Source of the DNA: Deltaproteobacteria bacterium
GTDB taxonomy: Bacteria > Myxococcota_A > UBA9160 > UBA4427
Assembly (NCBI GenBank): GCA_029261835.1
Contig: JAJDAO010000073.1
Coordinates: 248,001 to 312,000 of the forward strand
Direction of reading: 5' to 3'
Length of the DNA: 64,000 nt
The notes beneath the pieces are model-generated. The model was given only the letters and a program-made list of their open reading frames with translations. It was not told the DNA's origin and searched no databases. The translations under genes and the position numbers were made by a program. This document shows positions 1 through 9,564 of the stretch, piece by piece (position 1 is the stretch's first letter; every line of letters starts with the position of its first letter).

Positions 1-299
1 CCCGACGCGCCGGGCACGATCCCCAGACCGCCCGGCAGCACACCGGGTCCGCCGGCGGGTCCCGCCACCTCGATTCCCGGAGCCGGCAACGGCCCGGGCA
101 GTGGGGGATTGGGTCCCGGCGGTCCCGGTGCTCCCGGCGTCAGGATGTCGCCCGCGGTGATGGCGAATGGGCCCCAGGCGTCGGGCGCACCGGCGGTCGG
201 GCCCTGGAAGTCGATCGAGAAGGTGAATGCCGAGCCGAGCGCGGGAGTCATCGTCGCGACTGCGAGCACCAGGCCGAGCGCCAGAGAGAGTCGCCTCAT
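1..299 (-). CDS. Exported proline/glycine-rich protein, N-terminal part (partial)
   Basis: The start codon reads on the minus strand and the gene runs off the left edge of the window, so only about 99 residues are seen. They begin with a clear Sec signal peptide: MRRLS, then a hydrophobic stretch LALGLVLAVA, then a small-residue cleavage region near ALGSA. Next comes FTFSIDFQGPTAGAPDAWG, followed by a long run rich in Pro and Gly (repeated PGxPGP and GPGG-like steps). A GGAGG ribosome-binding site lies about 8 bases before the ATG. The family is not recognised. The composition would fit a secreted or surface protein, but the low-complexity part says nothing about function. Confidence 0.6.
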   Translation of the reverse strand, partial: MRRLSLALGLVLAVATMTPALGSAFTFSIDFQGPTAGAPDAWGPFAITAGDILTPGAPGPPGPNPPLPGPLPAPGIEVAGPAGGPGVLPGGLGIVPGAS

Positions 300-1084
300 G
301 AAGTGTCCCCTCCACGTGAGGTCCGGGTCCTGCGAACCCGGCCGGCGTCAATGCCCCGGCTCTGACGCGGATCTCGCGTACGGAGGGCAGTCCGCCGCTT
401 GTCGGTGTATGAAAGAACGGCACGCGAATCTTGTAGACGGTTGTCCTCCGCCCTTGATGAGTTGCCTTGCGCTTACGCTTCGTAGTGTCAATTCGTCGGC
501 GCGCTCCGAAAGCGCTGCTACGTGGCTGATGGAGATGCAGCCATCCTCGTCTGCATCTCCTTTCGCTCTCAGACCGCTGCGGAGCGATCGTTCGCGAGAG
601 GAGTCTTCGCTGCAGCGATACGCAACTCCGCGGTCAGGCGTGAATCCTTGTTGATCCTCTCACCGAGCGGGAGGCACGGTCAAGGCGAATAGTCAGCTCA
701 GCCGCGGCGAGTTCGCAATGCTTGGGGGGCGCTCTCCGGGGGGGCCTACCTACGTCGAAGTCACCGACAGTCCCACGCGCGCGCCAGCCCGTTTCGTAAG
801 AAGAGCCTTTGCTTTCATTGTCGACGCCTTGAGCGACTGTATATCCGTGCGCATGAGACAGTCCTGCTGCCCGGGAGCGGATGTTCGTGCAGTCACGATC
901 GAGTGTGTCAGGCAGCGGGCGGCCCCGGGGAAAGCCTGCGACACGTCGTGCCCCGCGCCCTTTCTATGGCCTTAGCCTAATCGGAGAACTCCCTGCTGGA
1001 CGACCCGCGGCGCGCGTGTCGTCCCGACCCGGTGTTGCATCGGGCGCTCGCTTCCTGGCGGCCGGGTGAAGCCCGGCCCCGTCT
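300..1084. other. Non-coding stretch between two minus-strand genes
   Basis: Apart from the small leader hairpin near the left gene, I see no convincing gene here. The open frames have no ribosome-binding site, no recognisable motifs and unnatural composition (many Ser, Arg and Cys). The base composition is somewhat less GC-rich than the genes on either side. No RNA gene, repeat or mobile element is visible. The promoter of the left-edge gene should be in its left part. Confidence 0.5.
323..341. other. Small hairpin in the leader upstream of the truncated exported protein
   Basis: CCGGGT and ACCCGG form a perfect 6-bp stem with a 7-base loop, about 25 bases upstream of the start codon of the left-edge gene. 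It would lie in the mRNA leader of that gene. No function can be assigned. Confidence 0.3.
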
Positions 1085-2041
1085 TCAGACGCGCAGGCCC
1101 CGGCGCAGGGCCGCCATCATCTCCTCGCTGCTCCGGCGCGAGACCTCGGCGTCGCGGATCAGCGAAGATCCGTGAAAGGTGCCGGGGAACTGGTGCAGCT
1201 CCACGGAGACGCCCTGCTCCAGCAGGCGCATGGCATAGACGAGGCCCTCATCACGCAACGGGTCGTACTCCATGGTGGAGATGTAGGCGGGAGGGAGTCC
1301 TCGCAGATCCTCGGCCCGGGCAGGCGCGGCGTAGGGAGAAACGTCGCCGCCAAGCATCTCACCGAGGTAGTAGCGCCAGCTCACGATGGCGTTCGGCCGA
1401 TTCCAAAGCGGGGTATCGGTGAACTGCTTCATGGAGGGTGTCTCGAGCCGATCGTCGAGTTCGGGGATGTTGAGCACCTGGAAGCAGAGCGACGGTCCAC
1501 TGCGATCGCGTGCCATCAGCGCGACACCCGCGGCCAAACCGCCCCCGGCGCTTCCGCCCATGACGGCGACCCGCTCCGCGTCGATGCCGAGTTCGCTCGC
1601 GTTCTTCGTCATCCACGCCAGGGCTGCGTAGCAATCCTCGATGCCGGAGGGAAAGGGGTGCTCGGGCGCCAGGCGGTAGTCGACCGAGACGACGACGGCG
1701 TCGGCCGCCACCGCGGTCTGAGCGATGCCAAGGTGCTCGGTCTCGAGATCCCCGACGCAGAAGCCTCCGCCGTGGATGTAGAGCACGCCGGGCAGGGCGC
1801 CGTCTGCGCCGTCTGCGCCGTCGGGGCGATAGACGCGAACGCCCACCTCCGGCGCGCCGGTGGGGCCCGGAATCCATCGATCGTCCCAGCCCACACCCTG
1901 GGGCGCCGGCATCGCCCCGACCATCGAGCCGATCATCTCGACCATCTCGGCCCGGGCGGCAGGCATGTCGGACCAATCGGCCTCGACGGGCAGCATCGGA
2001 ATCAGCGGCAGGATCTCGGGGTCGTAGCGGCGTTCGGTCAT
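1085..2041 (-). CDS. Alpha/beta hydrolase fold-3 esterase (HSL family)
   Basis: A 318-residue cytoplasmic esterase/lipase of the hormone-sensitive-lipase group, which hydrolyses short acyl esters. The oxyanion-hole motif HGGG is at residues 90-93, the nucleophile elbow GGSAGG has Ser164, the acid is probably Asp260 (in YDPLRDE), and the base His290 lies in FHGSS. Length and motif order are normal for the family. A 9-base unit is repeated nearly three times near 1797-1822 and gives the DGADGADGA stretch just before the first core strand. The gene begins 34 bases after the end of the small gene upstream on the same strand, so the two may be co-transcribed. The natural substrate is unknown. Confidence 0.85.
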   Translation of the reverse strand: MTERRYDPEILPLIPMLPVEADWSDMPAARAEMVEMIGSMVGAMPAPQGVGWDDRWIPGPTGAPEVGVRVYRPDGADGADGALPGVLYIHGGGFCVGDLETEHLGIAQTAVAADAVVVSVDYRLAPEHPFPSGIEDCYAALAWMTKNASELGIDAERVAVMGGSAGGGLAAGVALMARDRSGPSLCFQVLNIPELDDRLETPSMKQFTDTPLWNRPNAIVSWRYYLGEMLGGDVSPYAAPARAEDLRGLPPAYISTMEYDPLRDEGLVYAMRLLEQGVSVELHQFPGTFHGSSLIRDAEVSRRSSEEMMAALRRGLRV

Positions 2042-2075
2042 GGGCTCGAAGGGTGCCGGAACAACGACCCGGGCG

Positions 2076-2432
2076 CTATGCCTCGGGGTCTTCGAGGGTC
2101 TCGAACCAGTCGAACTCGTCGATGCGCGTCCAGCGCTGCATCTTGCTCCCCGCCTTCATGCGCTCCTGCATGCGCCCGGTCAGCTGGCCCGCCTGCATCA
2201 TGGCGCCGAAGACGGGGACCGTGTTGATGTGATCGAAGGCGTCGCGCTGCCACGCCCACTTGAAATCGCGCGCGTAGCGGAACCGGGAGCCGCCCGTGCC
2301 CCGGATCTCGTAGGGCTTCCCGTCGGCGTCATTCACGGGCGCCAGCTGCTTCCAGAAGCCAAGGAGTTCACCCTTCTTGTCGTCGATCAGGGTCCGGACG
2401 TGGGGGCAGGTCGAATTCTCCAGCCCCGGCAT
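2076..2432 (-). CDS. Conserved-looking hypothetical protein, possibly frameshifted at its N-terminus
   Basis: Protein-like sequence of 118 residues from the first in-frame ATG, rich in Trp, Phe and charged residues (FWKQLAPVND, RYARDFKWAWQRDAFDH, WTRIDEFDWFETLEDPEA). I do not recognise the family. The same frame stays open and protein-like for about 30 more codons upstream (reading WEFVARGRQQIHEWAFGTD) with no start codon. A good ribosome-binding site with tandem ATG codons sits at 2527-2532 in a frame offset by one base. One base lost or gained near 2500 would join them into a protein of about 150 residues. It is upstream of the esterase gene with a 34-base gap, so the pair may form an operon. 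Confidence 0.45.
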   Translation of the reverse strand: MPGLENSTCPHVRTLIDDKKGELLGFWKQLAPVNDADGKPYEIRGTGGSRFRYARDFKWAWQRDAFDHINTVPVFGAMMQAGQLTGRMQERMKAGSKMQRWTRIDEFDWFETLEDPEA

Positions 2433-2532
2433 ATCCGTGCCAAAGGCCCACTCGTGGATCTGCTGCCGGCCGCGCGCGACGAACTCCCAGCGCGGGGACA
2501 GTAGGAAGAGGAAGCTCCGTTTTCGCCATCAT

Positions 2533-2764
2533 CTCCGATGACGACACATCTGAGAACTACGCTGCCGGGGCCGGGAAACGCCCCCCGTTTGCGGGGGCAT
2601 CGCACTGATGCGGTCGGTGGGGCTTGCAGTGCTCCCCTGATTTCAAGCCACGTTGACTGGCTTCTGATCGCTAAGGATCCCGCCGCGAACTCCGGATCCA
2701 GCCCACATCGCTTCGCGCTGCATCCGGGCTACGCTCCGCGTCGCCCCCAGGAGGTCTACCGGCC
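2533..2764. other. Intergenic region between divergent genes
   Basis: This lies between the minus-strand hypothetical gene and the large plus-strand membrane-protein gene, so it should hold promoters in both directions. No convincing sigma-70 promoter could be picked out by eye. The right end carries a strong ribosome-binding site (AGGAGG, about 12 bases before the ATG at 2765). No gene or RNA is recognised. Confidence 0.35.
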
Positions 2765-5700
2765 ATGAGGCACCGCCGCATCCACTCCGCGCTCACCCTT
2801 GCGCTCTGCCTGCTCTTCGCAACGCCCTCTGCCGCGGCTCTGGAGATCGGCCCGGAGATTCCCGATGCCCTGCGCCCGTGGACGGGCTGGGTGCTGCGAG
2901 GTCACGAGCAGCGGGCCTGCCCCTTCTTTAGCGGACAGAACGAGAGAACACCGCGGGGCTGCGTGTGGCCCTCCCAGCTCAGCCTCGACGTCGACGAGCA
3001 GGGCGGTAGATTCACCCAGCGCTGGCGTCTTCACGCTGAGGCCCAGGTGCCGCTGCCCGGCGACGCGCGCCGCTGGCCCGAGGACTTGCGCTTGGATGGC
3101 AAGCCCGCGCCCGTGGCGGATCGCGGGGCGCCCGTCGTTACCCTGTCCGCCGGAGATCACCTGCTGACCGGCCGATTCCGATGGAAGGCACTCCCGGAGC
3201 TGCTCCAGATTCCACGCCAGACCGGGATCGTTCGGCTCAGCATCCAGGGCCGCGTAGTCCCCATTCCCAACCGCGACGCAGAGGGCAGGCTGTGGCTCCG
3301 CAAACGCGCGAATGACGACGCCAGCGAGGCCAGTCGCGTGGAGGTCGTCGTCCACCGCCATGTGGCCGACGAAGTGCCGCTGCGTCTGGAGACACGTATC
3401 GAGCTGCGCGTATCCGGAGCGAGCCGTGAGGTCGTGTTGGGTCGGGCCCTGCCCGATGGCTTCATCCCGATGTCGCTCAGCAGTCCCCTTCCCGCGCGCC
3501 TCGACCCCGATGGCCGCTTGCGCGTCCAGGTGCGACCGGGCACCTGGAGCCTCGGCATCGCCGCCCGCCACGACGGACCGGCCGAAAGCCTCGCGCCTCC
3601 CGAGCAGCATCCCTCCGACGAAGAGGGCTTCTGGGATGCCAGCGAAGTATGGGTGTTCGACGCGCGCCCCCACCTCAGGCGTGTCGACGTCGAGGGCGCC
3701 GCCCTGGTGGATCCGAGCCAGACGACCTTGCCCTCCGACTGGCAGCATCTTCCCGCCTACCTGATGGAGCGCGGCACGACGTTGCGGCTCGTGGAGCGAT
3801 TGCGGGGCGATGCCGACCCCGCTCCCGACCGGCTCGACCTCGCCCGAGAGTGGTGGCTCGATTTCGACGGCGGCGGCTATACGATTCGCGACATCATCGA
3901 AGGCGACGTGCGGCGCGGCACGCGCCTGCAGATGGGATCCGGGGTCACGCTCGGTCGCGCGGCGCTCGACGGCCGCGACCAGGTCATCACTCGCGTGCCC
4001 GGCTCCGACGCCGAGGGCATCGAGATCCCGCGCGGCAAGATCGCGCTGCTCGCCGACAGTCGCATCGAGGATCGCGAGCCGGGCTCCGCGGTGAGCTGGG
4101 ACCACGACTTCCGGAGCCTCTCCGGCACCCTCCACCTGCCGCCGGGCTGGCGCCTCTTCCACGCGACGGGCGTCGACAGCGCCTCGCAGACCTGGATCAC
4201 GCGCTGGACGCTCCTCGATCTCTTCTTTGTGCTCGTGATCGCCATGGCGTTCTTCCGGCTCTGGGGTCCCGTCTGGGGCGGACTGGCGCTCGTGGCCCTC
4301 GCCGTGACCTATACAGAGCCCGGCGCCCCCCAACTCGCCTGGGTGGCCGCACTCGTCGGCGAAGCCTTGATCCGCGCGCGCGCCGCCGCCCGCTTCGAGC
4401 GCGTCGTGCAGATCTACCGGGGCGTGGCCCTCGCGACCCTCGTCCTCATCGCCATCCCCTTTGCCGTGCGCGAGGTGCGCATCGGCTTCTACCCCGCCCT
4501 CGATCGCCACGGTCTCGCGGTGGCGGTCGAGCAGGCCCTGAGCGGCAACAAGGATGTCGAGGACAAGCTCGCCACAATGGAGGTGGACGAACTCGGCGAT
4601 GAAGAAGCCCGGCGCTTCCCCGCCACGCAGGAGGCCACGGTGGCAGGGCCGAGTCGCGGCAGGCGATCTCTGGCTGCGGCCTCCGGTTCTCTCGCATTTG
4701 CCAAGAGCCCCTACGCGTATGCCCCCGACCCCCGCGCGCAGATCACCACCGGCCCGGGCCTGCCCACTTGGGGCTGGCATCGGGTGCTGCTGGAATGGAG
4801 CGGCCCCGTGGAGCGGGGGCAGCCCATGGGTCTGCTCCTGCTGCCGCCCCTCGCGAACCTCGTCCTGGCGTTCGTGCGTCTGGCACTGGTGAGCTTGCTC
4901 GCGCTGCGCATTCTCTGGGGCAGCTGGAATCAAGTGGGTCCCTGGCTGCGTGGCCGCGGCTCACGGAGTGCCGCGGCGGCCGCCGCAGCTGCGCTCGTCC
5001 TCGGCACGTTCGTCTCAGCTCCGCCCGCCCGCGCCGACATCCCCGACCCCCAGATCCTGAGTGAGCTGCGCGACCACCTCCTGAAGACGCCCGAGTGCTT
5101 CCCGAGCTGCGCTTCCGTCTCGCGCATGCGTATCGACGCATCACCTGCGGCCCTGCAGCTCCGTCTGACGGTCGACGTCGTCGCGACGAGCGCAATCCCG
5201 CTGCCCGGCGGCCTGCGCAGCTGGACGCCGGATGTCGTGCTCGTCGACGCAACGCCCGATGCGGCTCTGATGCGAGCCAGCGACGGCACCCTCTGGCTCC
5301 AAGTCGAGGTCGGACGACACCAGATCGTGGCGCGCGGGCCGCTGGCCTCGCGCGATTCCATCGACCTTGCGCTTCCACTGCGGCCCCACCGTGTCGAGGC
5401 GACCGTCGACGGTTGGGTGCTGCACGGCCTGCACGACGACGGTCTCGTCGAGTCCACGCTGCAGCTGACGCGCGTGCGAGACGAGAGTGGTCCGCAGGGT
5501 GCCACGCTCGATCCCGGCGAGCTGCCCGCCTTCGTCCACGTGGTGCGCGAGCTCCACCTCGGTCTCGACTGGAAGCTGCAGACCGCGATCGCACGTGTCA
5601 CGCCCGGACAGAGCGCGGTGGTGCTCGTGGTTCCGCTACTCGAAGGCGAGTCGGTCACCAGCGAGAACGTGCGCGTACGCGACGGCAATGCGCTGGTGAG

Positions 5701-6949
5701 CATGGCGCCGGGAACGCGTCGCGTGAGCTGGAGCTCCGATCTCGAGATCCGGCCGGAGCTTCATCTGCGCGCGCCGGAATCCGGGCCGTGGTCTGAGGCG
5801 TGGCGGCTCGATGTCAGCCCGATCTGGCACGTGGAGAGCGATGGGATTCCGCCCATCCACCAGCCGTCGAGTCGGGCCGCCCGCACGCGGGAGTGGCGGC
5901 CCTGGCCCGGCGAAGAGGTGGTGCTCGCCATCAGCCGACCCGAGGGCGTCGAAGGCGCCACCCTCACCATCGACGCCAGCCGGCTCAGCCTGCGTCCGGG
6001 CTTGCGCTCCACCGATGCCAGCCTCGAGATGCGCTTGCGCAGCAGCCGCGGTGGTCAGCACGCCATCACGCTTCCTGAAGGTGCGACGCTGCAACGTGTC
6101 GAGATACACGGCAGCGTCGTACCGATTCGTCCGGAGGGTCGCCTCGTCACTCTCCCCCTTCGCCCCGGCAGCCAGCTCGCCAAGCTTCAGTGGCAGGAGC
6201 CCCGAGGCACGAAGGATGCATCGATCTACGCGACCTCAGCGGTGGATCTCGGCGCCCCAAGCGTCAACAGCGAGCTCGAGATCCATCCTCCCGACGGGCG
6301 CTGGATTCTCTACACCGGCGGTCCGCGCCTGGGGCCCGCGGTGCTCTTCTGGCCCAAGCTGCTGGTCCTCGCGCTTCTCGCCGTCGTGCTCGGCCGGGTC
6401 CGCACGACGCCCCTGCGCGCGCGCCACTGGTTCCTGCTCGGCATCGGCCTGACCCAGATCTCGGTCGCTCTGGGCTCCGTCGTGGTTGCCTGGCTGCTGC
6501 TGCTGGGCTGGCGGCGCGAGGGCGGCCGCGTGCTGTCCAACAACCGCTTCGCACTCGCACAGCTCCTCATCGCTCTGTTGACGGTGGCTGCACTGGGCAC
6601 GCTCTTCGTCGCCATCCAGCAGGGTCTGCTCGGACGACCCGACATGCAGATCGCGGGCAATGGCTCCGGGGGGCAGCTGCTGCGCTGGTACCAGGATCGT
6701 ATCGGCATGCAGCCCGAGGCGGGTTGGATGTTGAGTGTGCCCCTCCTCGCCTATCGCATCGCCATGCTGGCCTGGGCGCTGTGGATCGCGCAGGCGCTGG
6801 TGAGCTGGCTGCGTTGGGGTTGGCAGAGCTACACCGAGGGCGGCCTATGGCGCTCGCTGCAACGCCCCGGCCGTAAGAAGCCGCGTGGCAAGGGCGAGGT
6901 GAGCTCGCAGTCTGTGACACTCGGCGACGACGAGGGGCCGCCGAGCTGA
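2765..6949 (+). CDS. Very large exported/membrane protein made of two similar halves
   Basis: The protein has 1394 residues and a Sec-type signal peptide (about 1-25). Hydrophobic segments lie near residues 480-575 (three or four helices), 688-720, 735-757 and 1190-1355 (several helices), with large presumably periplasmic beta-rich regions between them. The region after residue 755 repeats the layout of the region after the signal peptide: EIPDALR versus DIPDPQI, a Cys-containing stretch, VPLPGDARRW versus IPLPGGLRSW, GDHLLTGR versus GRHQIVAR. The segments before the hydrophobic clusters also match (PPGWRLFHATG versus PDGRWILYTGG). The stretch around 735-757 looks like a second signal sequence (poly-Ala, then PPARAD), which suggests an ancestral fusion of two exported proteins. 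A strong AGGAGG precedes the ATG. The family and function are not recognised. Confidence 0.85.
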   Translation: MRHRRIHSALTLALCLLFATPSAAALEIGPEIPDALRPWTGWVLRGHEQRACPFFSGQNERTPRGCVWPSQLSLDVDEQGGRFTQRWRLHAEAQVPLPGDARRWPEDLRLDGKPAPVADRGAPVVTLSAGDHLLTGRFRWKALPELLQIPRQTGIVRLSIQGRVVPIPNRDAEGRLWLRKRANDDASEASRVEVVVHRHVADEVPLRLETRIELRVSGASREVVLGRALPDGFIPMSLSSPLPARLDPDGRLRVQVRPGTWSLGIAARHDGPAESLAPPEQHPSDEEGFWDASEVWVFDARPHLRRVDVEGAALVDPSQTTLPSDWQHLPAYLMERGTTLRLVERLRGDADPAPDRLDLAREWWLDFDGGGYTIRDIIEGDVRRGTRLQMGSGVTLGRAALDGRDQVITRVPGSDAEGIEIPRGKIALLADSRIEDREPGSAVSWDHDFRSLSGTLHLPPGWRLFHATGVDSASQTWITRWTLLDLFFVLVIAMAFFRLWGPVWGGLALVALAVTYTEPGAPQLAWVAALVGEALIRARAAARFERVVQIYRGVALATLVLIAIPFAVREVRIGFYPALDRHGLAVAVEQALSGNKDVEDKLATMEVDELGDEEARRFPATQEATVAGPSRGRRSLAAASGSLAFAKSPYAYAPDPRAQITTGPGLPTWGWHRVLLEWSGPVERGQPMGLLLLPPLANLVLAFVRLALVSLLALRILWGSWNQVGPWLRGRGSRSAAAAAAAALVLGTFVSAPPARADIPDPQILSELRDHLLKTPECFPSCASVSRMRIDASPAALQLRLTVDVVATSAIPLPGGLRSWTPDVVLVDATPDAALMRASDGTLWLQVEVGRHQIVARGPLASRDSIDLALPLRPHRVEATVDGWVLHGLHDDGLVESTLQLTRVRDESGPQGATLDPGELPAFVHVVRELHLGLDWKLQTAIARVTPGQSAVVLVVPLLEGESVTSENVRVRDGNALVSMAPGTRRVSWSSDLEIRPELHLRAPESGPWSEAWRLDVSPIWHVESDGIPPIHQPSSRAARTREWRPWPGEEVVLAISRPEGVEGATLTIDASRLSLRPGLRSTDASLEMRLRSSRGGQHAITLPEGATLQRVEIHGSVVPIRPEGRLVTLPLRPGSQLAKLQWQEPRGTKDASIYATSAVDLGAPSVNSELEIHPPDGRWILYTGGPRLGPAVLFWPKLLVLALLAVVLGRVRTTPLRARHWFLLGIGLTQISVALGSVVVAWLLLLGWRREGGRVLSNNRFALAQLLIALLTVAALGTLFVAIQQGLLGRPDMQIAGNGSGGQLLRWYQDRIGMQPEAGWMLSVPLLAYRIAMLAWALWIAQALVSWLRWGWQSYTEGGLWRSLQRPGRKKPRGKGEVSSQSVTLGDDEGPPS

Positions 6950-7011
6950 GGCGGCCGGGTGTACGTCCGTTGACGACGGGCTCGGGCTTCGCTCGAAGGA
7001 CTGCTGTCTGT

Positions 7012-7040
7012 GAGCCAGCGCTGAAGACGGACGCTGGCTC
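7012..7040. terminator. Hairpin between convergent genes
   Basis: GAGCCAGCG and CGCTGGCTC form a perfect 9-bp stem with an 11-base loop between the large membrane-protein gene and the convergent RND transporter gene. There is no clear U-tract, so it is a terminator candidate by position and stem strength only. Confidence 0.5.
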
Positions 7041-7125
7041 CCTCTCCGCCTTCCATACAGCCAGAGCAGTCCCAATACGAGGCGCTTTTTTGGTGAGCGA
7101 GAGCCATGGGGTGGGGATGACGGCT

Positions 7126-9564
7126 TCAGGCCGCTTCCCGGATTCCTTCTACTCGTGCATCCACGCGCGAGCCTTCCGGGCCGAAGGGGTGGAAGGTCAG
7201 CACTAGGGCGGGCATGAGCAGGAAGTCGGCCACCAGCGCGGTGATGATAGTGGTGGCCAGCAGCAGACCCTGGGTCGCCTGGCTGTCGAGCACGGAAGCC
7301 AGGAGCACCAGGAAGCCCGCCACCAGCGCGATCGAAGTGATCATCAGTGCGCGGCCCACATCGCTGAGCGCAGCGCGAAGCGCCTCGGTGTAGCTACCGC
7401 ACAGGCGGAACTCGTATCGGTAGCGCGAGAGCAGGTGGATCGTGTCGTCCACCGCGATGCCCAGGGCGACGGCCGCGATGGCGGCCTTCGAATAGTCGAG
7501 GTAGATGCCCAGCCAGCCCATGACGCCGAGGGTGAGCAGAATCGGTGACAAGTTGGGCAACATCGAGATCACGCCCGTCACGAATGAGCGGAAGAGTACG
7601 CACATCAGCACGCCGATCAGAGCGAATGCGAGCAGAAAGCCCTGGATCTGGCTCGACACGATGTAGTCCAGGAGCTTCAGCCACAGCGCCCCGATCCCGG
7701 TCATACTCATGGTGGTCGCCTGAAGGGGGTGCTCCGAGAGCTCGGCCTCGAGGGAGGCCACCAGCTCGGCCATCTCGCTGGTGAGTCCGACGGGCAAACG
7801 CAACTCGAGGCGTGCGCGTCGAAAGTCGGACGAGACGTACTCGTCGGCCTCGGTTCCCCCGGCGCTCTCATACAGCAGCAAGTACTGAGCCACCAGGTCG
7901 CGGGTCTCGGGCACGCGGTGGAAGGCGGGGTCGTCGGCGTGGAAGGTCTGGTTCAGGTCGGCGAGAATGTCGACGATCGAGTAGGTCTTGCGCACGAACT
8001 CCTGCTCGTTCGCCCACGCCTGCACTCGCGCGATCTCCTCCAGGACGGCCGGCTCCTTCACCGATTCCGGCGCTCCGCCGTCGAAGAGCAGGATGAGATT
8101 GGTGACGCCCCCCATGACCTCGTCCACACGAAGCGTCGTGTGCTTGAGGGGCATGGCATCGGAGAAATCGTTCAGCCAGTTGGCGTCCACCATGAGTCGT
8201 GTGATCCCGAAGAACGAGGCCACAAAGATGCCGGCGAACGCACCGAGTATGGCCAGGCGCCGCCGGATTACGAAGGCCACGACCCACGTGAGGATGCCGT
8301 GAATGCCCCGACCCCCCTTTGAGTGCAGACGTTGTTGCTGGGTGAACGGATGACGCGGCGTGCGGCGCCCGAAGGAGAGCAACGCCAGCAGAAGCGTAAT
8401 GGACAGGAAGAAGGCGACGAGTACCCCGAAGGCGCTGTAGACACCCATGTGGGCAATGCTCTTGATGGGTACGAAGCTCATGGCTCCGAAGCCGATGGCG
8501 GTAGTGACGCTGGTGAGCAGACAGGGGGCGCCCACTAGGTAGAGGGTCTGGACCAGCGCTTCGCGGCGATCGCCCAGCTCGACGAAGCGCGCGCGGAACT
8601 CCGACAGGATGTGGACCGAGTGCGCAACGCCGATGGCGGTGAGCAGCGTTGGCATGCCGCTGAAGCTCAGGTCGAGCTCCCAGCCGACTGTGGCGATGAA
8701 CGCCATGGAGGCGACCACGGAAAGCTGCACCACGATGGTGGGGGCGAGCACTCCGACCACAGTTCGGAAGAAGAAGAGAAGCAGCAGGGCGATGACGCCC
8801 GCGGTGGTGAGGCCGAGCGTGAGGCTCTCCTCTTCGATCACCACGTTGTAGATGGCGTTCAGGGGGACGTCGCCCGAGTGGTGGAAGACGATGCCCGCGT
8901 ACTCGGGGCGGGCGAGAATCCCCTGGATCGCGTTGTCGGTGACCTGGGGGTAGAGGTTCGGAAGGCCGTCGCCGCCCTCGGGGTCGAAGCGGATCTGCTC
9001 GAGCGGATCCGTGCTCGAGCGATCCATCTCGATGATGATGGCTCCGAACTTCCCATCATCGCTGACGATCCCACCCACCATGAGAGGCTTGGCGAGGTAC
9101 CGCGCGCGCCACTTCCGGAGCGCCTCCTGTGATTCGGGAAGGTCATCCGCCAGTGCGCGGATCTCGATGCCGTCAGCGACGCTCACCATCAGTTCGGCGT
9201 TGGTGAGGCTCGTGACCTCGTAGACGAAGGGGACCTCGTCTTCGAGCACCTCGGTCAAGTGAGCGATCTTGCGCATCACCCCGAGGTCGAATGCCCCGTC
9301 GGCGGTGTCTGGAGCTTCGTAGAGGATGTAGGAGATCTCGTCCGAGCCGAAGTCCTCGCGGAATCGCTCGTAGCTGAGGAAGGTCGGATCCCGTGGGTCG
9401 AAATAGGCCTCGTAGCTGCTGTCCACCGTCGCCAGCGAGGCCAGCCCCACGCTGCCGGTGAGCACCAGAAGTGCCAGTGCCACCACCCACCAGCGGTGGT
9501 CGAAGGACCATCCTGCAATAGCGCCGAAGGCTCTGTTGGATCGGGTGATGAAATCGCGTTGCAC
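7126..9564 (-). CDS. RND/MMPL-family membrane transporter
   Basis: A proton-driven exporter of the MMPL/RND superfamily in the inner membrane, of the kind that moves lipids or hydrophobic compounds. From the chosen GTG at 9564 it has about 812 residues. There is one helix near residues 20-40, a large periplasmic domain, a bundle of five or six helices containing GVAHSVHILSEFR, a second periplasmic domain, and a second bundle with the matching VDDTIHLLSRYRYE. This internal symmetry is typical of the family. The frame is open further upstream to a GTG at 9687, but those 41 extra residues do not resemble the family and no ribosome-binding site supports them. The substrate cannot be read from sequence. 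It is transcribed away from the helicase gene and converges on the large membrane-protein gene. Confidence 0.85.
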   Translation of the reverse strand: MQRDFITRSNRAFGAIAGWSFDHRWWVVALALLVLTGSVGLASLATVDSSYEAYFDPRDPTFLSYERFREDFGSDEISYILYEAPDTADGAFDLGVMRKIAHLTEVLEDEVPFVYEVTSLTNAELMVSVADGIEIRALADDLPESQEALRKWRARYLAKPLMVGGIVSDDGKFGAIIIEMDRSSTDPLEQIRFDPEGGDGLPNLYPQVTDNAIQGILARPEYAGIVFHHSGDVPLNAIYNVVIEEESLTLGLTTAGVIALLLLFFFRTVVGVLAPTIVVQLSVVASMAFIATVGWELDLSFSGMPTLLTAIGVAHSVHILSEFRARFVELGDRREALVQTLYLVGAPCLLTSVTTAIGFGAMSFVPIKSIAHMGVYSAFGVLVAFFLSITLLLALLSFGRRTPRHPFTQQQRLHSKGGRGIHGILTWVVAFVIRRRLAILGAFAGIFVASFFGITRLMVDANWLNDFSDAMPLKHTTLRVDEVMGGVTNLILLFDGGAPESVKEPAVLEEIARVQAWANEQEFVRKTYSIVDILADLNQTFHADDPAFHRVPETRDLVAQYLLLYESAGGTEADEYVSSDFRRARLELRLPVGLTSEMAELVASLEAELSEHPLQATTMSMTGIGALWLKLLDYIVSSQIQGFLLAFALIGVLMCVLFRSFVTGVISMLPNLSPILLTLGVMGWLGIYLDYSKAAIAAVALGIAVDDTIHLLSRYRYEFRLCGSYTEALRAALSDVGRALMITSIALVAGFLVLLASVLDSQATQGLLLATTIITALVADFLLMPALVLTFHPFGPEGSRVDARVEGIREAA

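Noticed and set aside
109..654. Open frame of 181 codons on the plus strand
   Set aside because: It overlaps the truncated exported protein on the other strand and continues into non-coding DNA. No ribosome-binding site or family pattern is present.
1797..1822. 9-base unit repeated almost three times
   Set aside because: It is in frame inside the esterase gene and only encodes a short Asp-Gly-Ala loop. It is too short to treat as a separate repeat element.
2756..4933. Long open frame on the minus strand (about 725 codons)
   Set aside because: It lies entirely opposite the large membrane-protein gene, has a composition rich in His, Arg, Gly and Ala with no motifs, and is the expected third-position shadow in GC-rich DNA.
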